Shown: positions 7,319 through 16,732 of the stretch, piece after piece | Layout: every line of letters begins with the position of its first letter | Numbering within the stretch: the first letter of the stretch is position 1 | DNA from: MED-G105 sp965263305 | GTDB taxonomy: Bacteria > Pseudomonadota > Alphaproteobacteria > Caulobacterales > Parvularculaceae | DNA: 64,000 bases | Assembly (NCBI GenBank): GCA_965263305.1 | Contig: OZ253666.1 | Span: forward strand, 124,001-188,000 | Direction: 5' to 3' | Position numbers and translations under genes: made by a program | The notes under the pieces: generated by a model | Seen by the model: the letters and a program-made list of their open reading frames with translations, nothing else | The model's database searches: none | Told to the model about the DNA's origin: nothing

Positions 7319-8833
7319 ATGTCCTGGCAAAAAGAACTTGACGAATTGGCGCGCCGCCAAGCCCTCGCCGAAGAGATGGGCGGGGCCGACAAAGTCGCGC
7401 GCCAAAGGGCCAGAGGCAAACTAACCGCCCGCGAGCGCCTTTCGGCTCTGCTTGATCCCAATTCGTTTAGAGAGATCGGCAAAATCGCCGGACAGGGATC
7501 ATACGATGACGCCGGTGGGTTGGCGCATTTCACCGCTTCCAATTTCATATTCGGCCGTGGGCGAATTAATAACCGGCCACTCGTCGCGAGCGCCGATGAT
7601 TTCACCGTGCGCGGCGGCGCCGCTGACGCGGCCATCCATCGCAAATTCGTCCTCGCCGAACAAATGGCCCATGAATTACGCCTGCCAATCGTTCGCATGA
7701 TTGATGGCACTGGCGGCGGCGGATCGGTCAAATCGCTGGAGGATATGGGCTTTACCTATGTTCCATTTGTACCGGGCTGGGAGCATGTTGTTGAAAATCT
7801 AGAGAGCGTCCCGGTTGTCGCCCTCGCCCTCGGCCCTTGCGCCGGGCTTGGCGCGGCGCGGCTCGTCGCCAGCCACTACTCAATAATGGTGCGCGGCGTC
7901 GCGCAAGTATTCACCGCCGGCCCCAAAGTCTCGGCCGCTATTGGCGATGGCGACCGTACGAATGAGGAACTAGGCGGTGCCGACATTCACGCCGCCAACG
8001 GGGTCGTCGACGATGAGGCGGAAAGCGAGGCCGAGGCATTCGCCCGCGCCCGCGCTTTCCTCTCATATCTGCCCCAATCGAAGGGAGCCTCCCTGCCGCG
8101 CACGGATAATACCGACCCGACTGATCGGGAAGAAGAAGCGCTTTTATCGATTGTACCAAAAGATAAACGCCAAGCCTACAACATGCGTAAAATCCTGACC
8201 GCTCTGAGCGATCAGGGTAGTGTCTTTGAAATTGGCGCCCGCTGGGGGCGCGGCGTCATTACGGCCCTTGCCCGCATGAATGGGTGGCCCGTCGCCATTC
8301 TCGCCAATGACCCGACCTATAAAGGCGGGTCGTGGACATCTGACGGGTCGGAAAAGGCAAAGCGCTTTGTTCAGCTTGCCGACCAATTTGGTCTTGCCGT
8401 TATTAATCTTGTCGATAATCCAGGTTTTATGATCGGCCTGGAAGCAGAAAAACAAGCCACTATCCGGCGCGGCGTCGAGGCGATGAACGCCGTTTACAAA
8501 TCGACAACGCCTTGGTGCTCAATTATCATTCGTAAAGCTTATGGTGTCGCGGGCGCGGCCATGTCGAACCATACTCGCTTTCAATATCGCGCCGCCTGGC
8601 CGTCGGGCGACTGGGGCTCGCTTCCCATGGATGGCGGTGTCGAAGTCGCCTATCGCGCGGAATTGGAAAAAGCCGCCGACCCTCAGGCGACCCTCGACGC
8701 CATCAAAGCACGCCTTTTGGCCGTTTCATCACCTTTCCGCACCGCAGAAAAATTCGCCGTTGAGGACATCATTGACCCACGGAAAACTCGGGGCTTTCTG
8801 TGCGAATTTGTTGACCTTGCCTACGATCAGTAG
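7319..8833 (+). CDS. acyl-CoA carboxylase beta subunit (carboxyltransferase)
   Basis: This 504-residue protein carries the carboxyl transferase domain (PF01039) over nearly its full length. The N-terminal half has RGKLTARERLSALLDPNSF and GTGGGGS near residue 130, an oxyanion loop. The C-terminal half has GGSWTSDGSEKAKRFVQLAD, LVDNPGFMIG and AYGVAGAAM. Such subunits move carboxyl from biotin to an acyl-CoA such as propionyl-, methylcrotonyl- or geranyl-CoA; the substrate cannot be set from sequence. No biotin carboxylase/BCCP alpha subunit is adjacent. It follows ccrM by 36 bases with a hairpin between. The ribosome site is poor. It is convergent with mutY, whose stop is 8 bases away. Confidence 0.88.
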   Translation: MSWQKELDELARRQALAEEMGGADKVARQRARGKLTARERLSALLDPNSFREIGKIAGQGSYDDAGGLAHFTASNFIFGRGRINNRPLVASADDFTVRGGAADAAIHRKFVLAEQMAHELRLPIVRMIDGTGGGGSVKSLEDMGFTYVPFVPGWEHVVENLESVPVVALALGPCAGLGAARLVASHYSIMVRGVAQVFTAGPKVSAAIGDGDRTNEELGGADIHAANGVVDDEAESEAEAFARARAFLSYLPQSKGASLPRTDNTDPTDREEEALLSIVPKDKRQAYNMRKILTALSDQGSVFEIGARWGRGVITALARMNGWPVAILANDPTYKGGSWTSDGSEKAKRFVQLADQFGLAVINLVDNPGFMIGLEAEKQATIRRGVEAMNAVYKSTTPWCSIIIRKAYGVAGAAMSNHTRFQYRAAWPSGDWGSLPMDGGVEVAYRAELEKAADPQATLDAIKARLLAVSSPFRTAEKFAVEDIIDPRKTRGFLCEFVDLAYDQ

Positions 8834-8841
8834 ACGCCTGT

Positions 8842-9966
8842 TCACGATGTTGGCGCGGTCGACCTTAGCCCAACATCCAACGCTTTTCGCATAACCGTCG
8901 GCAGCGAAGCATCCGCGGAACGCCGCCAAATTTCACCCGGCTTCGACCGGCGTTTTGTCTCTTTTACATAGACATCCATCACCAGATGAAAATGAGTGAA
9001 TGTGTGGCGCGCTTCGCCCCCGAGGGCCCACCGGCCTTTTTCGGGCGCATCAGCGAGCACCGCCTCGCTATTGAGAGCCTTTCCACCAGATTCAACCCAA
9101 GCCCCGCCCGGCAGCCCGAGCATACCGCCGAGCAACCCCTTTTCCGGACGACATTCCAGCAAGACCTCTCCATCAGCATTGCAAAGAACAAACACCGCGC
9201 CATACCGTGTCGGTTTGATCTTTTTCGGTGCTTTGACCGGATAGGCGCCCGGCTTACCTTGCTTATAGGCGGTACAGTGATCACTGATCGGACATTGTTC
9301 GCAATTCGGCGTCTTTGGAGTGCAAACGGTTGCGCCAAGATCCATCATGGCCTGGGCGAAGTCACCAGAGGGCCCAGCCGGCCAATATTTCTCCGCACAT
9401 TCTTTGATGAACGGTTTTGCCTCTTTGATAGGCTTTTCAATGGCGAACAATCGGGTCGTCACCCGCTCAATATTTCCATCGACCACCACAGCATGGCGAT
9501 TAAAGGCAATGGCGGCGATCGCCGCGGCGGTATAAGCGCCAATCCCCGGTAACGCGCGCAACTCCTCCTCCGTATCCGGAAATATGCCGCCATATTCTTC
9601 GGCGACGACACGCGCACATTTATGGAGGTTTCGCGCGCGGGCGTAATAGCCGAGCCCCGCCCAGGCGCTCAGAACATCGTCAACGGGGCTCGCCGCCATA
9701 TCCATGACAGTCGGCCATTGCGCCAAGAAAGCGCCGTAGCGCGGCGTCACCGTCGCGACCGTCGTTTGCTGCAACATGATTTCAGATAACCAGACGGCAT
9801 AAGGATCCGGGTGCACGCCCTTCGCCCGCGCTTTTGGCCCCACCCGCCAGGGCAGAACTCGCGCATTGTCTTCATACCAATCGAGCAGCGCGCCGCCGAT
9901 CGATCCGCGCGTACGCCGCCCGGCCCTAGCAACAGGGGGATTCTTTGCAACACTATCCTCTAACAT
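8842..9966 (-). CDS. mutY: A/G-specific adenine DNA glycosylase
   Basis: MutY removes adenine mispaired with 8-oxoguanine. From ATG 9966 the protein is 374 residues. LPWR lies near the start, and the helix-hairpin-helix motif LPGIGAYTAAAIAAIAF is followed by VVVDGNIERV with the catalytic Asp. The four cysteines CTPKTPNCEQCPISDHC (C-x6-C-x2-C-x5-C) hold the 4Fe-4S cluster. A C-terminal NUDIX-like 8-oxoG recognition domain includes LLECRPEKGLLGGMLGLPGG. Longer starts reach 10050 and would overlap the divergent dciA-like gene, so 9966 is preferred. The mutY/DUF721 divergent pair is a common alphaproteobacterial arrangement. Confidence 0.94.
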   Translation of the reverse strand: MLEDSVAKNPPVARAGRRTRGSIGGALLDWYEDNARVLPWRVGPKARAKGVHPDPYAVWLSEIMLQQTTVATVTPRYGAFLAQWPTVMDMAASPVDDVLSAWAGLGYYARARNLHKCARVVAEEYGGIFPDTEEELRALPGIGAYTAAAIAAIAFNRHAVVVDGNIERVTTRLFAIEKPIKEAKPFIKECAEKYWPAGPSGDFAQAMMDLGATVCTPKTPNCEQCPISDHCTAYKQGKPGAYPVKAPKKIKPTRYGAVFVLCNADGEVLLECRPEKGLLGGMLGLPGGAWVESGGKALNSEAVLADAPEKGRWALGGEARHTFTHFHLVMDVYVKETKRRSKPGEIWRRSADASLPTVMRKALDVGLRSTAPTS

Positions 9967-10028
9967 GGGGCCCCTGAGTATGGTAAGTTGGCGGTGAAAG
10001 ACAGCCAGAAAGTGATGGTATATCGGCC

Positions 10029-10526
10029 ATGGCGACGACCGGCAGCACAAAAAGGGCGCGTCGCGCCGCGCCGCCCATTCGCGGATACGCGGGCGCTTGG
10101 ATGGCCCGCCTGGCGCGGGCGACGCGATATGTTGATCCGAAACTGATCGAATTATGGCCGAGCCTTGTCGGGGAGGAAATGGCGAGCCTATGTCGCCCCG
10201 GCCGCGTCAGCGGCGGGCGACGGGAACGGACATTAGAGGTTTTCGTCACCAATGGCGCGGCTGCGGCGGCCGTTCGCTTTGAGGAAAGCCGCCTGATCCT
10301 GAAGATCAATGAGTATATGGGCGTCGGCGCCGTCGGCCGGTTGCTCATCCGTCAGTCAGGCGGTGCGCCAGAGACATCCCAGCCAGCCCTTCCTTCAGAC
10401 CCGCCAACACAAAATAATGCCGGACCAAGCCGCGAAGCCCCTCGCCCCTCTGGCGGGTTGTCTCGGTTTCGCGCCCCAACCCCATCGCCGCCTAGAGGCC
10501 AGGATGATGACGATGTTCCGTTCTAA
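10029..10526 (+). CDS. DciA-like DUF721 protein (putative DnaB helicase loader)
   Basis: This is a 165-residue protein. The N-terminal 110 residues match DUF721: LIELWPSLVGEEMASLCRPGRV, then TLEVFVTNGAAAAAVRFEESRLILKINEYMG as a KH-like fold segment. DciA proteins of this family bind DnaB and help load replicative helicase in bacteria lacking DnaC/DnaI; that function is transferred by family only. The tail (from about residue 115) is Pro/Ser-rich, probably disordered, and ends in acidic residues. It is divergent from mutY and followed by two DsbA-like genes and smc, a recurring alphaproteobacterial order. It starts 62 bases from the mutY start, so the two share a promoter region. Confidence 0.8.
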   Translation: MATTGSTKRARRAAPPIRGYAGAWMARLARATRYVDPKLIELWPSLVGEEMASLCRPGRVSGGRRERTLEVFVTNGAAAAAVRFEESRLILKINEYMGVGAVGRLLIRQSGGAPETSQPALPSDPPTQNNAGPSREAPRPSGGLSRFRAPTPSPPRGQDDDDVPF

Positions 10527-10658
10527 CGTCGCCAAAAATCAACGGAGAACCAAGACGGCGGTCGAATTGTTGCGTTAGCCCCAAGCATCGCTATTCATAT
10601 GGGGAATTCGACCGAATGGGTCATCTAACGGTCGCGCATAAGAAGGAAATTGAGTTCC

Positions 10659-11366
10659 GTGATCAATCGTTCAAGCCGCTCCACCGCCCTCTTGGCGCCC
10701 CTTGTCGCTAGCGTCGCTCTCGTTCTGGCCTCCTGCGGCGGCGGCGATGCACCGGGGGCGAGTACCCCATCACCAAACGAAGAGGCCGGCGAAGCGGCGT
10801 CGGAGACGCGCGCCGTCGATGAGGTATTGCCGAGCGATATCGTTCTTGGCGAGGCTGACGCCCCGGTGACGATTGTCGAATACGCCTCGACCACCTGCCC
10901 CGCCTGCGCGTCGTTCCATCGCGATGTGTTCCCCGCGCTTAACGAGAAGTTCGTCAAAACCGGCAAGGCGAAATTCATCTTCAGAGAATTCCCGACATCA
11001 CCGGTGGAATTGTCATTGATCGGCTCAGTTTTTGCGCGCTGCACGGCGGAAGACGGCGGGCCGGATGTTTACTTCAACGTCCTGAAATCTCTCTTCAACG
11101 ATCAACGCGACTGGATCTACGGCGATGACCCAAAGGCCTCGCTCCTGAAAATTGCCGCTCAGACCGGCATGGATGAAGCGGCATTCGACGCCTGCCTACG
11201 CGAGCAAAAATATGTCGACGTGGTCGAAGCGAACGTCGACGGCGGGCGCCGCCTCTACGCGGTGCGCAGCACACCAACGATTTTCATCAACGGTGAGAAG
11301 GCCCGCGACCGTAGCCCGGAAGCACTAGCGGCGGCGATCGAGGACGCGTTGGCCGCGGGGGATTAG
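10659..11366 (+). CDS. DsbA-like thioredoxin-fold lipoprotein, CPAC active site
   Basis: This exported thioredoxin-fold protein has about 235 residues. A basic start and hydrophobic segment end in the lipobox VLASC, so it is probably a periplasm-facing lipoprotein. A mature DsbA domain follows: VTIVEYASTTCPACASFH with a CPAC active site, FREFPTSPVELSLIGS, and a cis-Pro loop RSTPTIFING. It belongs to the DsbA/DsbG group (PF13462) of disulfide oxidoreductases. GTG 10659 is preferred because AAGGAA lies 10 bases upstream; TTG 10650 is too close to that site. A second paralogue lies 187 bases downstream. The partner or substrate is unknown. Confidence 0.88.
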   Translation: MINRSSRSTALLAPLVASVALVLASCGGGDAPGASTPSPNEEAGEAASETRAVDEVLPSDIVLGEADAPVTIVEYASTTCPACASFHRDVFPALNEKFVKTGKAKFIFREFPTSPVELSLIGSVFARCTAEDGGPDVYFNVLKSLFNDQRDWIYGDDPKASLLKIAAQTGMDEAAFDACLREQKYVDVVEANVDGGRRLYAVRSTPTIFINGEKARDRSPEALAAAIEDALAAGD

Positions 11367-11553
11367 CCCATTCTCATGCCGAGCGCATCAAGGGCGCGTG
11401 GCGGGCACATAACGGTTGTCAAGCTAAGTACCCCAGCATCTCTTCCCCGTCCTTGCTAATACCGCCGGGTTGCGCGAAATTACCCGGTAACAAAGGTGAA
11501 AAATTCCAGCAAGCCGATAAACTCGACTTGCTCCCGCTTTGAAAGGTTTTGTC

Positions 11554-12276
11554 ATGCGTCTATTTTCTAGCCCCCTACCGATTGTCGCTGGTCTCGCGGC
11601 CGCTTCCCTATTAGCGGCGTGCAGCGGCGAAGCGTCCTCAAAGGAGACTGTCGCCGAAGAAGTCGCCGCGTCGAATACCAGCAATTCTAAAGCGAAAGCC
11701 GGAAACCCTGACGATCCAAGCCATGTGCAAGCCACGGACATGGTGCTCGGCGACGCAGATGCGCCGGTGACCGTGATCGAATACGCGTCGACCACCTGCC
11801 CCCATTGCGCGACCTTTCACAAACAGATCTTCCCGGAGATCAAAAAAGAGTTCGTCGACACGGGCAAAGTGAAATTCGTCTTTCGGGAGTTCCCAACATC
11901 GCCGGCGCGCCTTGCGATCGCGACCTCGGTTCTGGCGCGCTGCGCCGCCGATAAAGGGGGCTCGGATGCATACTTTCTGGTTCTGGGATCCCTCTTCAGC
12001 CAGCAAAAAGGCTGGTTGCTGGGCGATGACACCAAGGGCGAGCTTTTAAAAATTAGCGCCCAGGCTGGGATGGACGAGGCCGCTTTTGAAGCCTGTCTCC
12101 AGCGGCAAGAATTTATCGACCTCATCCAGGCCAATACCCAGACCGCTGTTGAAACCTTCAATATTTCAGGCACCCCGAGCTTCGTGGTTGATGGCGAAAA
12201 GGTTAGCGCCGGCAGCGCCGAGGATTTCTCTAAGAAACTTCAAGCTGCATATGAAAAAGCCACGTCTAGCGACTGA
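11554..12276 (+). CDS. DsbA-like thioredoxin-fold lipoprotein, CPHC active site
   Basis: This is the second DsbA-type paralogue, 240 residues from ATG 11554 (GAAAGG site seven bases upstream). The signal ends in lipobox LLAAC. A low-complexity linker to about residue 60 leads into VTVIEYASTTCPHCATFH with the classical DsbA CPHC centre, FREFPTSPARLAIATSV, and the cis-Pro loop ISGTPSFVVDG. It is closely similar in layout to its upstream neighbour, so they arose by tandem duplication. The active-site dipeptides differ (PH here, PA upstream), which in this family shifts redox potential. The smc gene follows after 295 bases. Confidence 0.9.
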   Translation: MRLFSSPLPIVAGLAAASLLAACSGEASSKETVAEEVAASNTSNSKAKAGNPDDPSHVQATDMVLGDADAPVTVIEYASTTCPHCATFHKQIFPEIKKEFVDTGKVKFVFREFPTSPARLAIATSVLARCAADKGGSDAYFLVLGSLFSQQKGWLLGDDTKGELLKISAQAGMDEAAFEACLQRQEFIDLIQANTQTAVETFNISGTPSFVVDGEKVSAGSAEDFSKKLQAAYEKATSSD

Positions 12277-12571
12277 TTTTTCTTCATTTTTAGTTTCAAC
12301 GTAAAGAACCGTGGAAAACTTTGACCGCCGAGGGGCGGTGTGAAAATTGCTCGACCGCAAGAATCGCTTCGATTCTCTTTAACAAGCCGTAGGCGATGGC
12401 GCAGTCAACCTCGCGATGAAAGCATTCATCGCCAATCGACAAAGCGTCCTCTACATTATCGATCGTTGGCGTTTTTTGCGCCAACGATATCGCAACGCCC
12501 GCGACCGCGCCGAACATCGATGGCGCTGTCTGCGTTTAAATCGGGGCGTATTGGTCGGGATTTGAGACGTC
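12277..12571. other. gap before smc with a strong inverted repeat and a possible small ORF
   Basis: ATCGTTGGCG at 12462-12471 is inverted at 12479-12488 around a T-rich 7-base loop, a 10-bp perfect stem. A tight CCGCC/GGCGG hairpin lies near 12328-12341, and a GAATC/GATTC pair of GANTC sites at about 12360-12376. On the minus strand a 73-codon frame (12517-12296, starting MFGAVAGVAISLAQK) has codon use like real genes here but no visible ribosome site and no recognised family. No confident gene is called. Confidence 0.35.
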
Positions 12572-15500
12572 GTGAAGTTCACCAATCTACGCCTTGTCGG
12601 GTTCAAGTCGTTTGTCGACACCACGGACTTTGATATCCGCGATGGTCTGACGGGCATTGTCGGCCCCAACGGTTGCGGTAAGTCGAACCTGTTGGAAGCC
12701 TTGCGTTGGGTGATGGGCGCGACGTCAGCAAAGGCATTGCGTGGCGGCGGCATGTCCGATGTCATTTTCGCCGGCACCTCCATGCGCCCGGCGCGAAACT
12801 GGGCCGAAGTCATCCTCACACTGGATAACGCCGATCGCACGGCGCCTGCAGAATATAACGAGGAAGAAACCCTCGAAGTATCTCGGCGCATCATCAAGAA
12901 TGAAGACGGCGCACAATCGATCTACCGCATCAACAATAAAGAAGTACGCGCAAAGGATGTGCAGCTCCTTTTTGCTGACGCGGCGACGGGCGCAAATTCG
13001 CCGGCCCTTGTCCGCCAGGGACAAATCTCTGAACTGATCAACGCCAAACCCCAAAATCGTCGACGCCTTCTGGAAGAAGCCGCCGGTGTGACAGGGCTTC
13101 ACTCACGCCGCCATGAGGCTGAACTGCGCTTGCGCGCGGCGGAGCAAAACCTGGAGCGCTTGACCGACGTCACCGGTGAGCTTGAAACCCAAAAAACCAC
13201 CCTCGCCCGCCAAGCGCGCCAAGCAACGCGCTACCGTAACCTTTCGGGCGATATTCGGCGTACGGAAGCAACAGCCGCCTACCTGCGCTGGCAAGACGCC
13301 AACAATGCCCAGACAACGGCGCAAGAGGCGTTGCAGGAAATCGCCGGCGACATTGAAGAAACGGCCCGCGCCGCCGCATTGGCGGCAACCGCCCAAACCG
13401 ACGCCCATGAAAAGCTGGACCCGTTACGCCAGAGCGAAGCCGAAGCAGCTGCGCGCCTTCAACGATTAACCGTCGCACGGGAAAACATCCAAGAAGAAGC
13501 GGCTCGCGCCGAAGCAGAGCTGCAACGCCTCACCGAGGAAGCGGCCCGCCTTGAAGGCGATCTCGCGCGGGAAAAAGAATTAGCGGCCGACGCCCTTGAA
13601 GCGTCCGAGGCGATTTTGCGGGAAGAAGAAGGCTTAAAATCCCGCGAAACGGCCGAGGCGACGCGCATCGAGGCCGCGCAATCGCGCCTTGACGAGACCA
13701 CCCGATCGCTGACGGCCTTGGAAGAAACGTTCGAAGAGAAAAACCGCGAACACGCCGATATTGAAGCGCGGCGACGGGCGGCGGCGAACGCGGTTCAAAC
13801 CTTGGAACAACGCCTTGCGCGGATTACGACCCAAATTGATAATCTGACGACGGAACGCGAAAAACTGGCGCCAACGCCAGAACAAGCGCAAATTTTGGAT
13901 GAGGCAAATCAAGCCTTCACTATGGCGCAATCCGCCGCCGAAACCGCCGAGACGGTGCAGAAGCGCAACGACGAGACCGTCAGCGCGCTGGAGGCAAAAG
14001 AACGCGACTTAAGGGCCGTGCGAGATAATGCCGTTCGTACCGAGACGGAATTAAAAGCCGAATGTGACGCCATTCAAAAAGTCCTAGGCGCCGAGATTGA
14101 TGGCGATTGGATGACGCTGATCGAAGCGGTGCGCGTCTCGCCGGGTTATGAAACGGCGCTTGCCGCCGCTCTGGGGGATGATCTCTCCGCAGCGCTTGAT
14201 GATACGGCCCCAACCCATTGGGCGCTGCCCTATCAAGGCGCCGTCATATCGGGGGATGATCAGGTCGTTCCGGAATCCCCTCTACCCCTTGGCGCCCAGC
14301 CTTTGAGCGACGTCGTTGATGCGCCGGAAGAAGCGCGCCGCCGCCTCGCCATGATTGGCGTGGTCTCCGCTGAAGATGGCCGCCGCCTCGCCGCAGGGCT
14401 TTCCCCCGGCCAACGCCTCGTTTCCAAAGATGGTGATCTATGGCGGTGGGACGGGTTCGTTAAGCGCGCTGAAGCAAAGACCGCTGCTGCGATCCGCTTG
14501 GAACAACGCAATCGGCTGACGGCCCTGCAAGAAGATCTGAACGGCGCCATTAAGAAAGCAGAAGAAGGGCGCAGCGCCCATACTGCTGTCAACGAAGAGC
14601 TGAACGCCGCCCGCACGCAAGACCGTCAAGCCCGAACGCAGCTAAGCGACGCCCGCCGCTTGGTCGATAGCGCCCGTCAAAAATTAGCCTCTATTGAACG
14701 TGATCATCAACGCGCTTCGGCGCGCTTGCAGTCGATCGCTGAGGCCATTGATCATGCGCAAACGGATCAATCCGATGCCCAGCGACAGTTAACCGATCAG
14801 CAAGAAGAGGTCGCCGCCCTGCCCCAGGGCGACGCCCTCGCCGCGCAACTGGCACAAACGCGCGAGAATGTCGGCGAGGCGCGTCGCCTCGCGACGGAAG
14901 CACGCGCCGCCCATAACGACCTAGCGCGCGAAGCCGCCATGCGCCAACAGCGCCTTGAAGAACTCGCCCGCGAAAAAGGTGTCTGGGCGACACGCGGCGA
15001 GACAGCGCGCGGGCGCCTCACCAATCTTGAGACACGGCTTCAGGAAACCCAAGGCGCGCGCGAAGCCGCCGCCGACGCGCCCCAGGCCATTGAACAAAAG
15101 GCCATCGCCCTTGGCGAGCAAATCGCCGATGCCGAAACAAGCCGCCAAGAAGCCGCCGATACGCTGGCAAGCGCCGTCAACGAGGCGCAAAATTGCGACC
15201 GTCATGCGCGGGCCGCCGATAGCGCGGCGGCCGAAGCGCGGGAGTTACGCGCGAGGGTGGAGACCCAATTGGAAGCCGCCCTCGCCCGGGTGGAAGAGGC
15301 GACCGCCCTTGCCCAGGAAACCTGCAACGCCGCGCCGGACGCCCTTCTTGAGATTGCCGAAATCAAAGATGACGCCAACCTTCCGGCTCGCGAAGACATC
15401 GATCGTAAGCTTGAGCGATATAAGCGGGAACGGGAAAATCTCGGCGGCGTTAATCTGCGAGCGGATGAAGAACTTCAGGAAATCAATGAGCGCCTCGACG

Positions 15501-16066
15501 AGATCGCCGTTGAACAGGAAGACTGCGAAGCCGCCATTCGAAAGCTACGCGCCTCCATCGGCAGCCTGAACCGCGAGGCGCGCGAGCGCTTGCGCACGGC
15601 TTTTGAAACGGTGAACACGAACTTTTCGTCGCTCTTCACACGTCTTTTCAATGGCGGTCAGGCCGAACTGCGCATGATCGATTCAGAAGACGTGTTGGAA
15701 GCTGGCCTTGAAATTTTCGCCTCTCCGCCGGGTAAAAAACTTGCCTCCATGTCGCTCATGTCTGGCGGCGAACAAGCGCTGACGGCTACGGCCCTCATCT
15801 TTGCGGTCTTCATGTCCAACCCAGCGCCCGTCTGCGTCCTCGACGAGGTCGACGCGCCTCTTGATGACGCCAATACGGAACGCTTCTGTCATCTCCTGAA
15901 TGAGATGACCAAAGAAACCGGCACGAGGTTCATCATCATCACCCACCATGCCCTCACCATGTCCCGCATGGACCGGCTGTTTGGCGTCACCATGATTGAG
16001 CGCGGCGTCTCCCAGCTTGTCTCCGTTGACCTCAACCATGCAGAGCAACTCGTCGCGGCCGAATAG
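12572..16066 (+). CDS. smc: chromosome segregation protein SMC
   Basis: This is a 1164-residue SMC ATPase that organises and helps segregate the chromosome with ScpA and ScpB. Walker A is GPNGCGKSN at residues 31-39. A long coiled coil rich in Ala, Glu, Arg and Gln runs from about 170 to 490. A hinge of about 130 residues follows, then the second coil from about 640. The ABC signature is LMSGGEQALTATAL near 1067, and Walker B is PVCVLDEVDAPLDDAN. The GTG start at 12572 gives the family's usual N-terminus (MKFTNLRLVGFKSFVD). Length and order are normal for alphaproteobacteria. scpA and scpB are not in the window. Confidence 0.97.
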   Translation: MKFTNLRLVGFKSFVDTTDFDIRDGLTGIVGPNGCGKSNLLEALRWVMGATSAKALRGGGMSDVIFAGTSMRPARNWAEVILTLDNADRTAPAEYNEEETLEVSRRIIKNEDGAQSIYRINNKEVRAKDVQLLFADAATGANSPALVRQGQISELINAKPQNRRRLLEEAAGVTGLHSRRHEAELRLRAAEQNLERLTDVTGELETQKTTLARQARQATRYRNLSGDIRRTEATAAYLRWQDANNAQTTAQEALQEIAGDIEETARAAALAATAQTDAHEKLDPLRQSEAEAAARLQRLTVARENIQEEAARAEAELQRLTEEAARLEGDLAREKELAADALEASEAILREEEGLKSRETAEATRIEAAQSRLDETTRSLTALEETFEEKNREHADIEARRRAAANAVQTLEQRLARITTQIDNLTTEREKLAPTPEQAQILDEANQAFTMAQSAAETAETVQKRNDETVSALEAKERDLRAVRDNAVRTETELKAECDAIQKVLGAEIDGDWMTLIEAVRVSPGYETALAAALGDDLSAALDDTAPTHWALPYQGAVISGDDQVVPESPLPLGAQPLSDVVDAPEEARRRLAMIGVVSAEDGRRLAAGLSPGQRLVSKDGDLWRWDGFVKRAEAKTAAAIRLEQRNRLTALQEDLNGAIKKAEEGRSAHTAVNEELNAARTQDRQARTQLSDARRLVDSARQKLASIERDHQRASARLQSIAEAIDHAQTDQSDAQRQLTDQQEEVAALPQGDALAAQLAQTRENVGEARRLATEARAAHNDLAREAAMRQQRLEELAREKGVWATRGETARGRLTNLETRLQETQGAREAAADAPQAIEQKAIALGEQIADAETSRQEAADTLASAVNEAQNCDRHARAADSAAAEARELRARVETQLEAALARVEEATALAQETCNAAPDALLEIAEIKDDANLPAREDIDRKLERYKRERENLGGVNLRADEELQEINERLDEIAVEQEDCEAAIRKLRASIGSLNREARERLRTAFETVNTNFSSLFTRLFNGGQAELRMIDSEDVLEAGLEIFASPPGKKLASMSLMSGGEQALTATALIFAVFMSNPAPVCVLDEVDAPLDDANTERFCHLLNEMTKETGTRFIIITHHALTMSRMDRLFGVTMIERGVSQLVSVDLNHAEQLVAAE

Positions 16067-16306
16067 CCATTCGCGATCAATTCTTCGATACTACTCGCTG
16101 AAAATCGCGTGATATCAGCGCTTTAGGGGTGGGCTCTGCGACCTCCACGGCGCAAGATGCGTCCCTAACCCTCGTCTGACGACTGTCCCCATCAGCGAAG
16201 GATCTGGTCAGCGCCCGCGTTTAGGGCGTTCGCCCCCCTCTGGCGGAGCGCTTTAAATTGTATCTTTGGTTTCACGCGCGGGAGGCTCGCCGATGGCTAT
16301 TCGAAT

Positions 16307-16588
16307 ATGACCAATAAAATTTTGGGCGCCCTGCTTTTCATTTGCAGCAATCTCACGCTGATGGTGGCGCTAGGCCTCATTGGCGGAATAGGTGCGCCAA
16401 AGGAAACGGTATCAGCGGCCCTCGAAGTAAACGAAGTGGGCACAATCGATGATGACGCCGACCGTGCGATGACGGTGCTCGATCCTTTAGGCGACACCGC
16501 GTTCCTTAATAATTGTCATTTTCTAGCCGATCGTCACGAACGCATCGCGTTTTTGAGTAACGACAACGACCCCGTGGCTTGTAAATAA
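16307..16588 (+). CDS. small exported or membrane hypothetical protein
   Basis: I do not recognise this 93-residue protein. The first 25-30 residues are a signal peptide or membrane helix (LGALLFICSNLTLMVALGLIGG). The rest is short, acidic and contains two cysteines (about residues 65 and 92) that could pair outside the cytoplasm. The ribosome site is weak. It stands alone between smc and the ATP synthase operon. An inverted repeat downstream (ACGGCGCG 16665-16672 with CGCGCCGT 16682-16689) may end its transcript, though only a short T run follows. Codon use is like the neighbours, which supports but does not prove a real gene. Confidence 0.5.
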   Translation: MTNKILGALLFICSNLTLMVALGLIGGIGAPKETVSAALEVNEVGTIDDDADRAMTVLDPLGDTAFLNNCHFLADRHERIAFLSNDNDPVACK

Positions 16589-16732
16589 AGCCCGCCCTTT
16601 ATCGCTCCGAAAAGCGCCGAAATTGACCTGACGAATCAATCGCTGCGCATAACCTGTTTTTGCGACGGCGCGGCGAGACGACGCGCCGTAATTCTTTATT
16701 GATTTTCAGCCCTTTAACAGGCCAAACACGCG

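Noticed and set aside
14955..15569. 204-residue plus-strand frame inside smc
   Set aside because: It is an alternative frame of the Ala/Glu-rich coil of smc; its Lys/Pro/Arg-rich product is a codon-bias artefact.
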